Shown: positions 1 through 7,889, counted from the first letter of the stretch. The stretch: DNA of 32,868 nt from JBBQTU01 sp038213005 (GCA_038213005.1 JBBQTU010000013.1:1-32868), one strand, 5' to 3'. The notes: generated by a model from the letters alone, not told the origin. Numbers and translations: made by a program.

Positions 1-328
1 GGCAGACTCCTGTTCAAAACGTTGGGGCTGGCGGCGGGCAACCCTATGTTGCCCGTCCGTCGGCCTCGATGCCAACAGCGTAACCATCCTCAAGATGCAA
101 GGCACTCCCACGCCCGCCACGGCGATAGCCGTTTAGTCCAATCCGAAACAAATGCGGAAACGGAGGAAACTCGAAACAGCAAACGTGGAGCGGTGCGGAC
201 ATCGGGCACGTCGCCCGGATTTTCGGGCACGCCCGCGCACCCCGTCTGACGTGGGAGGGGCGCACCGCTGACTCCGGTTGCGGCATGCTTGATTATAATT
301 GTTGCTTGACACTACCCAGAAAGGCCCC
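1..328. other. Gene-free leader region with inverted repeats
   Basis: No convincing gene is visible here; the short reading frames on both strands resemble no family. The stretch contains a 7-bp hairpin (GGGCAAC at 36-42 with GTTGCCC at 48-54). A longer inverted repeat has AGCGGTGCG at 189-197 and CGCACCGCT at 261-269, enclosing a smaller GCCCG/CGGGC pairing. A B12-box sequence, which would suggest a cobalamin riboswitch for the downstream tetrapyrrole gene, was looked for and not found. The region could be the 3' end and terminator of an upstream transcript, or an unrecognised structured RNA. Confidence 0.4.
294..299 (+). promoter_or_regulatory. Perfect -10 hexamer TATAAT
   Basis: TATAAT lies 30 bp before the 33-codon ORF at 329. 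No good -35 is visible at 16-18 bp, so this is a partial promoter call. Transcription from about 306 would give a short leader containing an AAAGG ribosome-binding site at 320-324. Confidence 0.45.
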
Positions 329-430
329 ATGACACGCCGCCGCCCTCTCCGGCGAAAACCCGCGCTTCTGCTCCCCCGGCCGGAGCGACGGTGTCCTGCT
401 GCCTACACTTTGCTATTATCACGCGTATGA
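329..430 (+). CDS. Possible 33-aa Arg/Pro-rich leader peptide upstream of cobA-hemD
   Basis: This small ORF starts at an ATG preceded by an AAAGG ribosome-binding site (about 320-324), which itself lies downstream of a TATAAT box at 294-299. The product is about 33 residues, very rich in Arg, Pro and Leu, and begins MTRRRPLRRK. Its TGA stop at 428-430 overlaps the ATG of the cobA-hemD gene at 427, giving an ATGA junction typical of translational coupling. I do not recognise the peptide. The high GC content makes short open frames common, so chance is a real alternative. If real, it would be a coupled leader that lets ribosomes reach a gene lacking its own Shine-Dalgarno sequence. Confidence 0.35.
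   Translation: MTRRRPLRRKPALLLPRPERRCPAAYTLLLSRV
411..419 (+). promoter_or_regulatory. Extended -10 (TGCTATTAT) just before cobA-hemD
   Basis: TGC followed by TATTAT (414-419) is an extended -10 element. It ends 8 nt before the ATG at 427, so transcription would start at or next to the start codon and produce a leaderless mRNA. No convincing -35 is present at 391-396, which is tolerated by extended -10 promoters. Confidence 0.5.
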
Positions 431-1986
431 ACACCAGCGGCATGGGAAAAGTCTTTCTGGTCGGCGCAGGGCCCGGTGATCCAGGATTGCTGACCCTTCG
501 CGGTGCTGAACTGCTGTCACGTGCGCAGGTCGTCGTGTACGACTACCTCGCCAGCCCCCTGCTGCTAAGGCACTGCCCGTCGGCCGAGATCATCTACGTC
601 GGCAAGAAGGCGGCCGCCCACACTCGGACCCAGGAGCAGATCAACGAACTGCTGGTTGCCAAGGCGAAGGAAGGCAAGCAGGTGGTCCGCCTTAAGGGCG
701 GCGACCCGTTCATCTTCGGCCGCGGCGGCGAGGAATGCGTCGCCCTGGCCGCCGAAGGCATCGCCTTCGAAGTCGTCCCCGGTATCACCTCCGCCATCGC
801 CGCCCCGGCGTACGCCGGCATCCCCGTCACCCATCGCGATCTCAATTCCTCCTTCACGCTCATGACCGGGCACGAGAAAGAAGAAGACTATCGCGACCCC
901 AAGGCCGCCGAACGCCCCGCCGGCGACGCGTCTGACCTGGACTGGTCGGTCCTGGCGAAACTTCCCGCCCTGGCCTTTTACATGGGGGTTAAGGCGCTAC
1001 CTCGCCTGTGCCGCAAACTGGTGGAGCACGGGATGGACCCCTCCACGCCGGCGGCCAGTATCCGATGGGGCACCACGCCGCGTCAGCAGACGGTTGTCGG
1101 AACGGTGGGCACGCTGGCGGACGAAGTCGCGGCCGCAGGCCTGCAGCCCCCGGCGATGACGATCATCGGGAAGGTCGTCGCCCTGCGCAACACGCTGAAC
1201 TGGTTTGAGACGCGTCCCCTTTTCGGAAAGACCGTCGTCGTAACCCGCACGCGGCAGCAGGCCAGCGACCTGACGATGCGGCTGATGGAACTGGGCGCCA
1301 ACGTCATTGAGGCCCCGACCATCGAACTGGTCGAGTCGTCCGACCTCGCCACCGTCGACGCCGCTCTGCGCAGGGGCGGCACCTTCGACTGGATCGTCTT
1401 CACCAGCGCCAACGGCGTGAGTTTCACGCGCAACCGGCTCAAGCAACTGGGGCTGGATGTCCGCGTCTTCGGCGCTGCGAAGATCGCCGCCATTGGCGAC
1501 GTCACCGCTCGTGCCGTTGAGGACCAGCTTTGCCTGCGCGTAGACCTGTCGCCCGCCCGAGCGGTCGGCGAGGCACTGGCGGACGAACTTCAGTCGCTAG
1601 GCCAGATCGCTGGAGGCAAGTTCCTTCTCCTCCGCGCCGACATCAGCCGGCCGATCCTCACCGAACGGCTCCGCGCTGGCGGCGCCGCCGACGTGCAGGA
1701 TGTGGCGATCTACGAGACCCGAAGCCCCGCAGCCCTGCCGGATGAACTGATCGAGGCGCTCTGTGCCAATCAGGTCCACTGGATCACCTTCACCAGCAGC
1801 AGCACCGCGAAGAACTTCGCCGAACTGTTGGGTCCCGACTACGCGGTGAAGTTGCGGGGTATCAAACTCGCCAGCATCGGCCCGATCACCACGCAGACGA
1901 TGCTGGAACTGGGCCTGCCGCCAACCGTCGAGGCAGACGCTTCGGATATTCCGCATCTCGCCGACGCCATCGCCGCGACGAGGTAG
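427..1986 (+). CDS. cobA-hemD: Fused uroporphyrinogen-III C-methyltransferase / uroporphyrinogen-III synthase
   Basis: This bifunctional cytoplasmic enzyme should close hydroxymethylbilane to uroporphyrinogen III (HemD part) and methylate it with SAM at C2 and C7 to precorrin-2 (CobA/SUMT part), the branch point to siroheme and cobalamin. Residues about 6-255 show the tetrapyrrole methylase hallmarks VGAGPGDPGLLT near the N-terminus, GGDPFIFGRGGEE, and VVPGITSAIAAPAYAGIPVT. Residues about 265-519 form the HemD half, starting LFGKTVVVTRTR. The 519-aa length fits the known CobA/HemD fusions. I chose the ATG at 427 over the GTG at 391 because the methylase fold begins right after it and an extended -10 sits at 411-419; the GTG has a weak GGAG at 382-385. 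The fusion is expected to be cytoplasmic and is not in an operon with other hem genes here. Confidence 0.93.
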   Translation: MNTSGMGKVFLVGAGPGDPGLLTLRGAELLSRAQVVVYDYLASPLLLRHCPSAEIIYVGKKAAAHTRTQEQINELLVAKAKEGKQVVRLKGGDPFIFGRGGEECVALAAEGIAFEVVPGITSAIAAPAYAGIPVTHRDLNSSFTLMTGHEKEEDYRDPKAAERPAGDASDLDWSVLAKLPALAFYMGVKALPRLCRKLVEHGMDPSTPAASIRWGTTPRQQTVVGTVGTLADEVAAAGLQPPAMTIIGKVVALRNTLNWFETRPLFGKTVVVTRTRQQASDLTMRLMELGANVIEAPTIELVESSDLATVDAALRRGGTFDWIVFTSANGVSFTRNRLKQLGLDVRVFGAAKIAAIGDVTARAVEDQLCLRVDLSPARAVGEALADELQSLGQIAGGKFLLLRADISRPILTERLRAGGAADVQDVAIYETRSPAALPDELIEALCANQVHWITFTSSSTAKNFAELLGPDYAVKLRGIKLASIGPITTQTMLELGLPPTVEADASDIPHLADAIAATR

Positions 1987-1990
1987 GCGC

Positions 1991-2066
1991 CTTAGGAACA
2001 TGGCACAGCGTCGGGCGCGGGAGCGAAAAGCCACGGGCAGCAGTCCGTGGGGGGGGCGTTCCTAAG
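1991..2066. terminator. Nested inverted repeat between convergent genes
   Basis: CTTAGGAAC (1991-1999) pairs with GTTCCTAAG (2058-2066), and inside lies a palindrome CCACGGGCAGCAGTCCGTGG at 2031-2050. The structure sits exactly between the cobA-hemD stop and the oppositely oriented cupin stop, so it probably ends transcription from both sides. There is no long T-run, so it is not a textbook intrinsic terminator. The inner palindrome recurs near 12.6 kb. Confidence 0.5.
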
Positions 2067-2397
2067 CCTGACGCGGCAGATGCACTGCCAGCCAGACACA
2101 GGGTTGATCGGCGATGGTGTGCGTCACGCGATGGCGGGCGTGGGCGGGGATCAGCAGCCAGTCGCCAGCGGTCAGGCTGACTTCGCGGCGCGGGTCGTCG
2201 AACAGTATTCGTGCCTCGCCGCTCAGGAGCGTTACCCACTCGTCGCCGGGTTGGTCATACCATTGGCCGCCGGGCGGGGAGGTGTGCCCCTGCGAGACGA
2301 TCCGTTCGATCCGCACACCGCGGCCGGTGTGCAGTTGTTCAAACAGTTCATGGGGCAACTGTTCAGGGATTCCTGCAAAGAGGTTGCCGCTGGTCAT
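2062..2397 (-). CDS. Small cupin-domain protein
   Basis: The 111-residue product is essentially one cupin barrel. Around residue 50 it has GDEWVTLLSGEARILFDD, then LTAGDWLLIPAHARHRV, matching cupin motif 1 (G-x5-H-x-H-like, here degraded around WVTLLSGEA) and motif 2 (G-D-x6-P-x-H). The His in motif 2 (AHARHRV) could bind metal, but the histidines of motif 1 appear missing, so metal binding is uncertain. No substrate can be named. Its ATG at 2397 overlaps the TGA of mtaB by four bases (ATGA), so it is co-transcribed with and probably translationally coupled to the tRNA-modification gene. Whether the two functions are linked is unknown. Confidence 0.8.
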   Translation of the reverse strand: MTSGNLFAGIPEQLPHELFEQLHTGRGVRIERIVSQGHTSPPGGQWYDQPGDEWVTLLSGEARILFDDPRREVSLTAGDWLLIPAHARHRVTHTIADQPCVWLAVHLPRQA

Positions 2398-3725
2398 GGG
2401 CCCGCCATCACTCCTTGCGTCTTGTCCTGTGCGACGTGGTCAATCCGCACGGGCACACAGGCGCCCGTCTGCACGTTCTGAGCGTCGAAGTGGACGGTGA
2501 AGTAGCGCTCGCAGCGACCGTGGCGAATCTGCCCAGCGGCAGTTGCCAGTTGCGCTGACGCAGGCAGTTGCTCTACAAGCACGTTCACGACGCGGCCGAC
2601 AAACTGCTGACGATACGTCAGGCTGTGGTCGGCCGAGAGTTGCTCCAGGAGTCGCACGCGCTGGTTGGCGACCCGCTGGGGGACCAGGCCGTCTTTCCAT
2701 CGACTGGCGGCAGTGCCCGGCCGGGGGGAATAGGGGAACGCGTGAATGTGAATGAAGCCGGCCTGCCGGGCGACGTCCAGCGTCTGGGCGAAGGCATCGT
2801 CGGTCTCGCCGGGGAAGCCGGTGATGATGTCGGTGGTGAAGGCCGGGCGGTCGAAGGCGTCTCGCAGGTTCTGGATCATGGTGAGGTAGTGGGGCGCGGA
2901 ATATTGGCGGTTCATACGTTTGAGGATCTGGTCGCTGCCGCTTTGCAGGGGCAGATGGAAGTGCGGCATTACCTGTGGGTGGGATCGCATGACGGCGATC
3001 AGGTCGGGCGTTAGGTCGGCGGGCTCGAGGCTGGAGAGGCGCAGACGTCGAAGGCCTGGGACCTGGGTGATGGCCTCGATCAGGCGGGCGAGGGAAAGTT
3101 CACTGGGGGTTTGCCGGCGATGCAGGGCGGTGGGCTGGCCATAGGCGCCCAGGAAGACGCCGGTCAGGACGATTTCGAGATGTCCGGCGGCGACCAGGCG
3201 ACGAGCCTCGTCGACGGCGTCGGTGAGAGGCTTGCTGCGGAGGGTTGGGCGGAGTTTCGGGATGATGCAGTAGGTGCAATGGGCATCGCAGCCATCCTGG
3301 ACTTTAAGGAGGGCGCGCTGATTGCCGGTCTGGCGAGTTGAGAGCAGGGGCAGGAACGCGTCGCCGGCACCCGCCCCGCCGCTCGCGCCCTTGGAGCCGG
3401 TCAATTGGCGAAGGACGGCGGCGACATCGTCACTGTGGCCGGCGACTGCGGTGACGCCGGTGAGGGCTTGTGCGGTCTGGCGATCGCCGGTGGCCCAGCA
3501 GCCGGTGACGATGGTCTGGCCGGAGGCGCGGGCGGCGAGTTTCCGAGCGAGCTGGCGGCTCTTACCGGCGGCGGAGGTGGTGACGGCGCAGGTGTTGACG
3601 ATGACCAGATCGGCCTGGGCGCAGGAGGTCTGGTGCCAACCGAGGTCGCAGAGGAACTGCTGCATTTGCAGGCTCTCGTACTGGTTGACCTTGCACCCCA
3701 GGGTTTCGATCCGAAAGGTCGGCAT
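2394..3725 (-). CDS. mtaB: tRNA (t6A37)-C2 methylthiotransferase MtaB
   Basis: This radical-SAM enzyme adds a methylthio group to N6-threonylcarbamoyladenosine at position 37 of ANN-decoding tRNAs, using two 4Fe-4S clusters. The 443-aa product opens with the MTTase N-domain, with conserved cysteines C11, C46 and C76 (ETLGCKVNQYES, VNTCAV, TGCWA). The radical-SAM CxxxCxxC follows at C146, C150 and C153 (CDAHCTYC). The C-terminus (FVGRVVNVLVEQ) looks like a TRAM-type segment. CKVNQYES is typical of the MtaB branch rather than MiaB or RimO. The reading frame continues open far upstream, but homology begins at the ATG at 3725. No Shine-Dalgarno is seen; a TAGAAT -10 lies 10 nt before the start. 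The stop overlaps the downstream cupin start. Confidence 0.9.
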   Translation of the reverse strand: MPTFRIETLGCKVNQYESLQMQQFLCDLGWHQTSCAQADLVIVNTCAVTTSAAGKSRQLARKLAARASGQTIVTGCWATGDRQTAQALTGVTAVAGHSDDVAAVLRQLTGSKGASGGAGAGDAFLPLLSTRQTGNQRALLKVQDGCDAHCTYCIIPKLRPTLRSKPLTDAVDEARRLVAAGHLEIVLTGVFLGAYGQPTALHRRQTPSELSLARLIEAITQVPGLRRLRLSSLEPADLTPDLIAVMRSHPQVMPHFHLPLQSGSDQILKRMNRQYSAPHYLTMIQNLRDAFDRPAFTTDIITGFPGETDDAFAQTLDVARQAGFIHIHAFPYSPRPGTAASRWKDGLVPQRVANQRVRLLEQLSADHSLTYRQQFVGRVVNVLVEQLPASAQLATAAGQIRHGRCERYFTVHFDAQNVQTGACVPVRIDHVAQDKTQGVMAGP

Positions 3726-3735
3726 GGCTGGGCGG

Positions 3736-3764
3736 ATTCTAAGGCTCGGAACCGAAACCGCGAA
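3736..3764 (-). promoter_or_regulatory. Likely mtaB promoter
   Basis: On the minus strand TTCGCG (3764-3759) and TAGAAT (3741-3736) are separated by 17 bp. The -10 matches consensus at five of six positions; the -35 is weak. Transcription would start about 4 nt before the mtaB ATG, a nearly leaderless mRNA. Confidence 0.4.
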
Positions 3765-3795
3765 GGGGCTCTCCAATCCCGCCCTGCCGCTCGCC

Positions 3796-3824
3796 TTGCC
3801 ACTGGTTCGCCTGCTCCCTACGAT
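3796..3824 (+). promoter_or_regulatory. Sigma-70-type promoter of the S55-type gene
   Basis: TTGCCA (3796-3801), a 17-bp spacer and TACGAT (3819-3824) form a good promoter. The -10 ends 10 nt before the ATG at 3834, leaving only about 3 nt (or 6 nt for the next ATG at 3837) of leader. Confidence 0.5.
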
Positions 3825-3833
3825 GCCGGTGAC

Positions 3834-5951
3834 ATGATGCGTCAGCCTGTCATAACCATCGCCGTCGCCGGTGTCCTGCTGCTGGGGTGCTGGTCCGCGG
3901 CACAGGCCGAAGCGCCGGCGACACGGGTGGCAGAAGCGCAGCGGGAACTGTTTGATCCGGCTCGGCACATGCGGGTGGCGGAGGTGCGGCCGGGGATGAA
4001 GGGGTACGGCCTGTCGGTTTTCGCGGGAACGAAGATCGAGCGGTTTGAGGTCGAGGTGATCTCCATCCTGCGGAACTTCAGTCCCAAGCAGGATGTGGTG
4101 CTCATCCGGGCCGCCGGCTGCAACCTCGAACACACCGGCGCGATCGCGGGGATGAGCGGATCGCCGATCTACCTGAAGGATGACAGCGGCAAGTTCCGGC
4201 TGATCGGCGCTTTTGCGTTTGGCTGGCCGATGATGAAGGACCCGCTGGCCGGGGTGCAGCCGATCGAGTACATGCTTTCGATTCCGCTGTATGAGGATGC
4301 CGGGGTGCGAGGGATCGATGTCGTGGATGCGGGATCGAGCACGCCACGCACGGGCGATGGCGCGGGTGCGACGGGCACCTTGGCGCAGTGGTCGGTCTCG
4401 GATTCGATGGCCCGCGCGCGGCAGGAGTTGACCACCGGGCGGGCTTCGCTGCTGCCGGCGATCCGCCAGACGGACATCGCCGGCGCGACGCTGAGCAGCG
4501 CGGATGTGACCCGTCTGCGGCCGCTGCAGACGCCGCTGATGACCAGCGGGCTTTCCGATGCGCTGATGCAGCGGATATCGCCGGTGTTCTCGCCGTTGGG
4601 CGCCGTGCTGTTGCAGGCTGGCGGCTCGGCCGGTGAACCCGCCGGCGCAGCGGCGCAGCCGGCCGGTGTCCGGGGCGCGGATGGGGTCGCGGCCGCCAAT
4701 CCTCGCATTGAGCCGGGATCGGTGCTGGCGGTCCCGCTGATCACAGGCGATGTCGAGATGACCGCCGTGGGCACGTGCACCGAAGTGCTGGGCGATCGCA
4801 TCTACGGATTTGGCCACCCGTTTACGGGCGAAGGTCCGGTGCGGCTGCCGATGGGGGCGGGATCGATCCAGGGGATCATCGCCAACCTGGCGACGAGCTT
4901 TAAGCTCGGGGCGATGGGCCAGGCCAGTGGCACGCTGCTGGGCGACCATGTTTCCGGGGTGGCGGGCCGGCTGGGGGCGGTGCCGGCGACGGTCCCGATC
5001 ACGTACAAGGTGCGGTACACGGATGACCAGGTTCAGCGCGTCTATCACTACAACGCGGTGATTCACTCGAAGTTCACGCCGCTGCTGGCAGGGGTGTCGC
5101 TGGTGAGTTCACTCGGCGGAGCCAGAGAACTGCCCACCCGCAACACGGTGGACTATGACATTACTGTCACCTTTAATGGCGGCCAGAGCCTGCATCTGGT
5201 TGATCGGGCGGCCAATGCCGACCCTCAGGCGCTGATGTTTGAACTGACGATGCCACTGCTGGCGGCGGCCGACAATCCGTTTCAGAAGGTTATGCCGCAG
5301 AAGGTGGAGGGGCAGATCACCATCTCTTCGGGCACGCGTCTGGCTCAAGTCGTCAATGCCCAGACGCCGGTGCGGCGATATCAGCCCGGAGACCGGGTGA
5401 AGATACTGACCACCCTGCGCCACTTTCGGGGTGTGGAGACGGTCCAGCCGATTGAGATCGACATTCCCCGCGACCTGCCTGATGGCTCGTATGACCTGAC
5501 GGTCTCGGGCAAGCAGCGTTTTGTGATGGATCGTGCAGCACTGGAGCCATTCCAGAGCACCGCGACGAATATCGGGGATGTCTTCGCGATTTTGAACCAG
5601 ATAACCCAGGTGCGAAGCAACGCTTTGTACGCCCGACTGAGTCTCCAGCCAGAGGGGCTGGCGATCGGCCGGGCCTCCCTGCCGCGGCTGCCGGCCTCAA
5701 TGCGACATGTGCTGGCCAACAGCGGGCGCAGTGATATCACCGCTTACATGACCAGCCAGACGGCATCGGTCGCCACGGACTTTGTCATTGAAGGGGATGC
5801 GCAACTGACGCTGGAAGTGGACCGCCAGGCCCGCACGGACACCATCCCCCGCCCGCACCCCGGCATGCCGCCCCGGATGGCGCCGCCTATGGAACCCCGG
5901 CCAATCATGTCGCCAAGAGAAGCCCCGGGACCCAGCATGCCGGCCGAGTGA
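3834..5951 (+). CDS. Secreted SpoIVB/S55-peptidase-domain-like protein
   Basis: The 705-aa product starts with a signal peptide (hydrophobic stretch about 6-20, then AAQA before residue 26). LLLGC at 15-19 could alternatively be a lipobox. Residues 45-150 hold the serine half of the S55 fold, with GMSGSPI at 106-112 followed by a SpoIVB-like 'Q/EYML' strand (IEYML). Residues about 295-380 hold the other half, with FGHPF (His328). In B. subtilis SpoIVB the histidine half precedes the serine half, so the order here looks permuted. The C-terminus is Pro/Met-rich. In SpoIVB the family is a regulated serine protease of sporulation; nothing else here suggests sporulation, so the substrate is unknown and activity is only inferred. 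Tandem ATGs at 3834 and 3837 are both possible; the long open frame upstream is antisense to mtaB. Confidence 0.8.
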   Translation: MMRQPVITIAVAGVLLLGCWSAAQAEAPATRVAEAQRELFDPARHMRVAEVRPGMKGYGLSVFAGTKIERFEVEVISILRNFSPKQDVVLIRAAGCNLEHTGAIAGMSGSPIYLKDDSGKFRLIGAFAFGWPMMKDPLAGVQPIEYMLSIPLYEDAGVRGIDVVDAGSSTPRTGDGAGATGTLAQWSVSDSMARARQELTTGRASLLPAIRQTDIAGATLSSADVTRLRPLQTPLMTSGLSDALMQRISPVFSPLGAVLLQAGGSAGEPAGAAAQPAGVRGADGVAAANPRIEPGSVLAVPLITGDVEMTAVGTCTEVLGDRIYGFGHPFTGEGPVRLPMGAGSIQGIIANLATSFKLGAMGQASGTLLGDHVSGVAGRLGAVPATVPITYKVRYTDDQVQRVYHYNAVIHSKFTPLLAGVSLVSSLGGARELPTRNTVDYDITVTFNGGQSLHLVDRAANADPQALMFELTMPLLAAADNPFQKVMPQKVEGQITISSGTRLAQVVNAQTPVRRYQPGDRVKILTTLRHFRGVETVQPIEIDIPRDLPDGSYDLTVSGKQRFVMDRAALEPFQSTATNIGDVFAILNQITQVRSNALYARLSLQPEGLAIGRASLPRLPASMRHVLANSGRSDITAYMTSQTASVATDFVIEGDAQLTLEVDRQARTDTIPRPHPGMPPRMAPPMEPRPIMSPREAPGPSMPAE

Positions 5952-5996
5952 GATCCGCATCACTCCTCTGGCTGGCTCGCCAGGGCGTTAATGAAA

Positions 5997-6022
5997 GAGG
6001 CCAGCCCTGGCGGGCTGGCCTC
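5997..6022 (-). terminator. Intrinsic terminator of gltA
   Basis: GAGGCCAGCCC and GGGCTGGCCTC form a perfect 11-bp stem with a 4-nt loop. On the minus strand the hairpin is followed by TTTCATT, so it best fits termination of citrate synthase transcripts. It may also stop readthrough from the convergent S55-type gene. Confidence 0.75.
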
Positions 6023-6050
6023 GTAATCTCGTATCAGACAGACCCTGCGG

Positions 6051-7337
6051 CTAGCGATTCTCAATCGGGGTATAGCCTGTGAGCGTCGGCCCGGTGTAGA
6101 TCTGCCGCGGCCGGGCGATCTTCGATGTCGGGTCGTTGAACTGCTCTTTCCAGTGGGCAATCCAGCCCGGCAGGCGGCCGATGACGAACATCACGGTGAA
6201 CATGTTCAGCGGGATACCCAGGGCCCGCATGATGATGCCGCTGTAGAAGTCCACATTGGGGTAGAGCTTGCGATCGACGAAGTACGGGTCCTTCAGCGCG
6301 ATCTCTTCCAGTTTGCGGGCGATGTCCAGTTGCGGGTCCTTCACGCCCATCTGCGGCAGGATGCGGTCAGCATAGGCCTTGAGCAGTTTGGCCCGCGGAT
6401 CGTAGTTCTTGTAAACACGGTGGCCAAAGCCCATCAGCTTGAAAGTGCTGTTCTTATCCTTGGCCATCTTGATGCATTCCTCGGCCGTCAGCCCGCCGCG
6501 ATGGATCTGCTCCAGCATCTCCATAACCGCAACATTGGCCCCGCCGTGGAGCGGCCCCCACAGGGCACACACGCCGGCGGCGCAGGAGGCGAACAGATTC
6601 GCCTTGGACGACCCCACCACCCGGACGGTGGTGGTCGAACAGTTCTGCTCGTGATCGGCATGGAGCATCAGGATCAGGTTGAGGGCATCCACATGGTCCT
6701 TCGGAGCGATGTATTGCCGATACGGCTCGGAGAACATCATGTGCAGGAAGTTGGCAACGTACTTGAGGTTCGGATCGGGATGGATGAATGGCAGCCCCAT
6801 CGACCGGCGGTATGAATAAGCCGCGATCGTCCGCACCTTGCTGATCAGCCGCGCCGAGGCCTCCTCGATCGCATCCTCACCCTCCAGGCGAAGAAATTCG
6901 GTGTGGAAACATGCAAGCGTGTTGATCATCGCCGACATGATCGCCATCGGCGGCGCGTTCACCGGGAAACCTTCAAAGTGATGCTTGAAGGCTTCATGAA
7001 GCGATGCGTTGGCGGTCAGACGCTCGCTGAACCGTCCCAGTTCGTCCACCTTGGGCAGCCGGCCGAAGATCAACAGCCAGGCCACCTCGACGAAGCGGCT
7101 CTCCTCGGCAAGCTGCTCGATGGGGATGCCGCGATAGCGGAGAATGCCTTTATCGCCGTCGATAAAGGTGACGCTGCTCTGGCAGGCACCCGTGTTCCCG
7201 TAGGATGGGTCGAGGGTGATATAGCCGGTTTTGTTGCGAAGTTCGGTGATATCCAGCCCCAGTTCGCCCTCCGATCCCACCACCACGGGCAGATCGATCG
7301 TCTTGTCATCAATAGTCAACTTGGCAACTCGCGACAT
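6051..7337 (-). CDS. gltA: Citrate synthase
   Basis: This TCA-cycle enzyme condenses oxaloacetate and acetyl-CoA to citrate in the cytoplasm. The 428-aa product is nearly the same length as E. coli GltA (427). It has the catalytic set His264 (GPLHGGAN), His306 (GFGHRVYKNYDPR) and Asp363 (NVDFYSGI), together with LMLHADHEQNCSTTTVR around 223-239. The N-terminal beta-rich extension (MSRVAKLTIDDKTIDLPV) marks the type II, hexameric, often NADH-sensitive class; sensitivity here is inference. I chose the ATG at 7337 over the one at 7343 because AAAGGAAGGG (7353-7344) is then 6 nt away. The gene stands alone between its own promoter and terminator. Confidence 0.97.
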   Translation of the reverse strand: MSRVAKLTIDDKTIDLPVVVGSEGELGLDITELRNKTGYITLDPSYGNTGACQSSVTFIDGDKGILRYRGIPIEQLAEESRFVEVAWLLIFGRLPKVDELGRFSERLTANASLHEAFKHHFEGFPVNAPPMAIMSAMINTLACFHTEFLRLEGEDAIEEASARLISKVRTIAAYSYRRSMGLPFIHPDPNLKYVANFLHMMFSEPYRQYIAPKDHVDALNLILMLHADHEQNCSTTTVRVVGSSKANLFASCAAGVCALWGPLHGGANVAVMEMLEQIHRGGLTAEECIKMAKDKNSTFKLMGFGHRVYKNYDPRAKLLKAYADRILPQMGVKDPQLDIARKLEEIALKDPYFVDRKLYPNVDFYSGIIMRALGIPLNMFTVMFVIGRLPGWIAHWKEQFNDPTSKIARPRQIYTGPTLTGYTPIENR

Positions 7338-7397
7338 GTGCATCCCTTCCTTTGGTCAGAAACACCCAAACCCACAGCGGCGGTCAGTCCACCGCGA

Positions 7398-7425
7398 AGT
7401 ATATTCAGAACACCCACAAGGTGAA
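7398..7425 (-). promoter_or_regulatory. gltA promoter
   Basis: On the minus strand TTCACC (7425-7420), a 16-bp spacer and TATACT (7403-7398) give a plausible sigma-70 promoter. It leaves a leader of about 54 nt with the AAAGGAAGGG ribosome-binding site. Confidence 0.5.
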
Positions 7426-7529
7426 CCTCTGCTTTCAGATTATTATTGGCGCGCGACGGCGGCTTGGCCACAATAGCCAAAATTGGGATTCCCACCGATT
7501 CGGTCTAGCCTTGCAGGCCGGCTCGACGC

Positions 7530-7535
7530 GATAAT
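7530..7535 (+). promoter_or_regulatory. -10 hexamer GATAAT before the small gene at 7542
   Basis: GATAAT ends 7 nt before the ATG at 7542, so transcription would begin at the start codon. No good -35 is visible at the usual distance. Confidence 0.35.
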
Positions 7536-7541
7536 GGCGTG

Positions 7542-7733
7542 ATGATCCGAATCCACGACATCCTCGACCCCGACCTGAAGAATCAGATACTCGTCGCCTT
7601 GGCCGAGCGCAGGTGCAGTGCGGTGGCGGACATTCCAGAGTCGTTCGAGCTTGACGACGCGGATTACGTGGAACTGCTCATCACCATCCAGCATCCCGAG
7701 GACGAGGCCGACCGGCCGGATTTTCGTGAATAG
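7542..7733 (+). CDS. Small acidic hypothetical protein (63 aa)
   Basis: The product is 63 residues and acidic, beginning MIRIHDILDPDLKNQIL and ending in a run rich in Asp and Glu. No signal peptide, membrane segment or cysteine motif of a known family is visible, and I do not recognise it. The ATG at 7542 is preferred to the GTG at 7539. No Shine-Dalgarno is present, but a GATAAT box ends 7 nt upstream. Codon use is GC-rich like the neighbours and there is no better frame opposite, so I think it is a genuine gene. It is divergent from gltA and is followed by a short repeat array. Confidence 0.55.
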   Translation: MIRIHDILDPDLKNQILVALAERRCSAVADIPESFELDDADYVELLITIQHPEDEADRPDFRE

Positions 7734-7765
7734 GCACCCGTTGCCAGCAGGCCCGGCTTCCCAGG

Positions 7766-7828
7766 TCGTGGCAGGGTATCGTGGCGACAGGTGTCGTGCC
7801 ACAGGGGTCGTGGCATGATGTCGTGGCA
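7766..7828 (+). repeat. Five degenerate copies of TCGTGGCA at 13-15 bp spacing
   Basis: TCGTGGCA or a one-base variant occurs at 7766, 7779, 7794, 7808 and 7821. The array lies just upstream of the TATACT box at 7856 that probably serves the Trm112-like gene. It could be a decayed minisatellite or a set of regulator sites. Confidence 0.6.
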
Positions 7829-7855
7829 TGGCTTTCATCGTCCGCCGTCGGCACT

Positions 7856-7861
7856 TATACT
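7856..7861 (+). promoter_or_regulatory. -10 hexamer TATACT before the Trm112-like gene
   Basis: TATACT matches consensus at five of six positions. Transcription from about 7868 gives a leader of about 21 nt carrying AAGAGGTG (7876-7883) 6 nt before the ATG at 7890. The -35 region (about 7833) is poor. Confidence 0.45.
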
Positions 7862-7889
7862 CAAGGCAATGAAACAAGAGGTGCACCCA

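Noticed and set aside
44..286. Minus-strand open frame of 80 codons
   Set aside because: Low-complexity Arg/Pro-rich translation without family likeness or ribosome-binding site; it overlaps a structured region.
1..328. Cobalamin riboswitch upstream of cobA-hemD
   Set aside because: No B12-box-like sequence could be found; only generic hairpins.
3726..5066. Upstream extension of the mtaB frame, to 890 codons in all
   Set aside because: The extension is Arg/His-rich antisense of the S55-type gene; MtaB homology starts at 3725.
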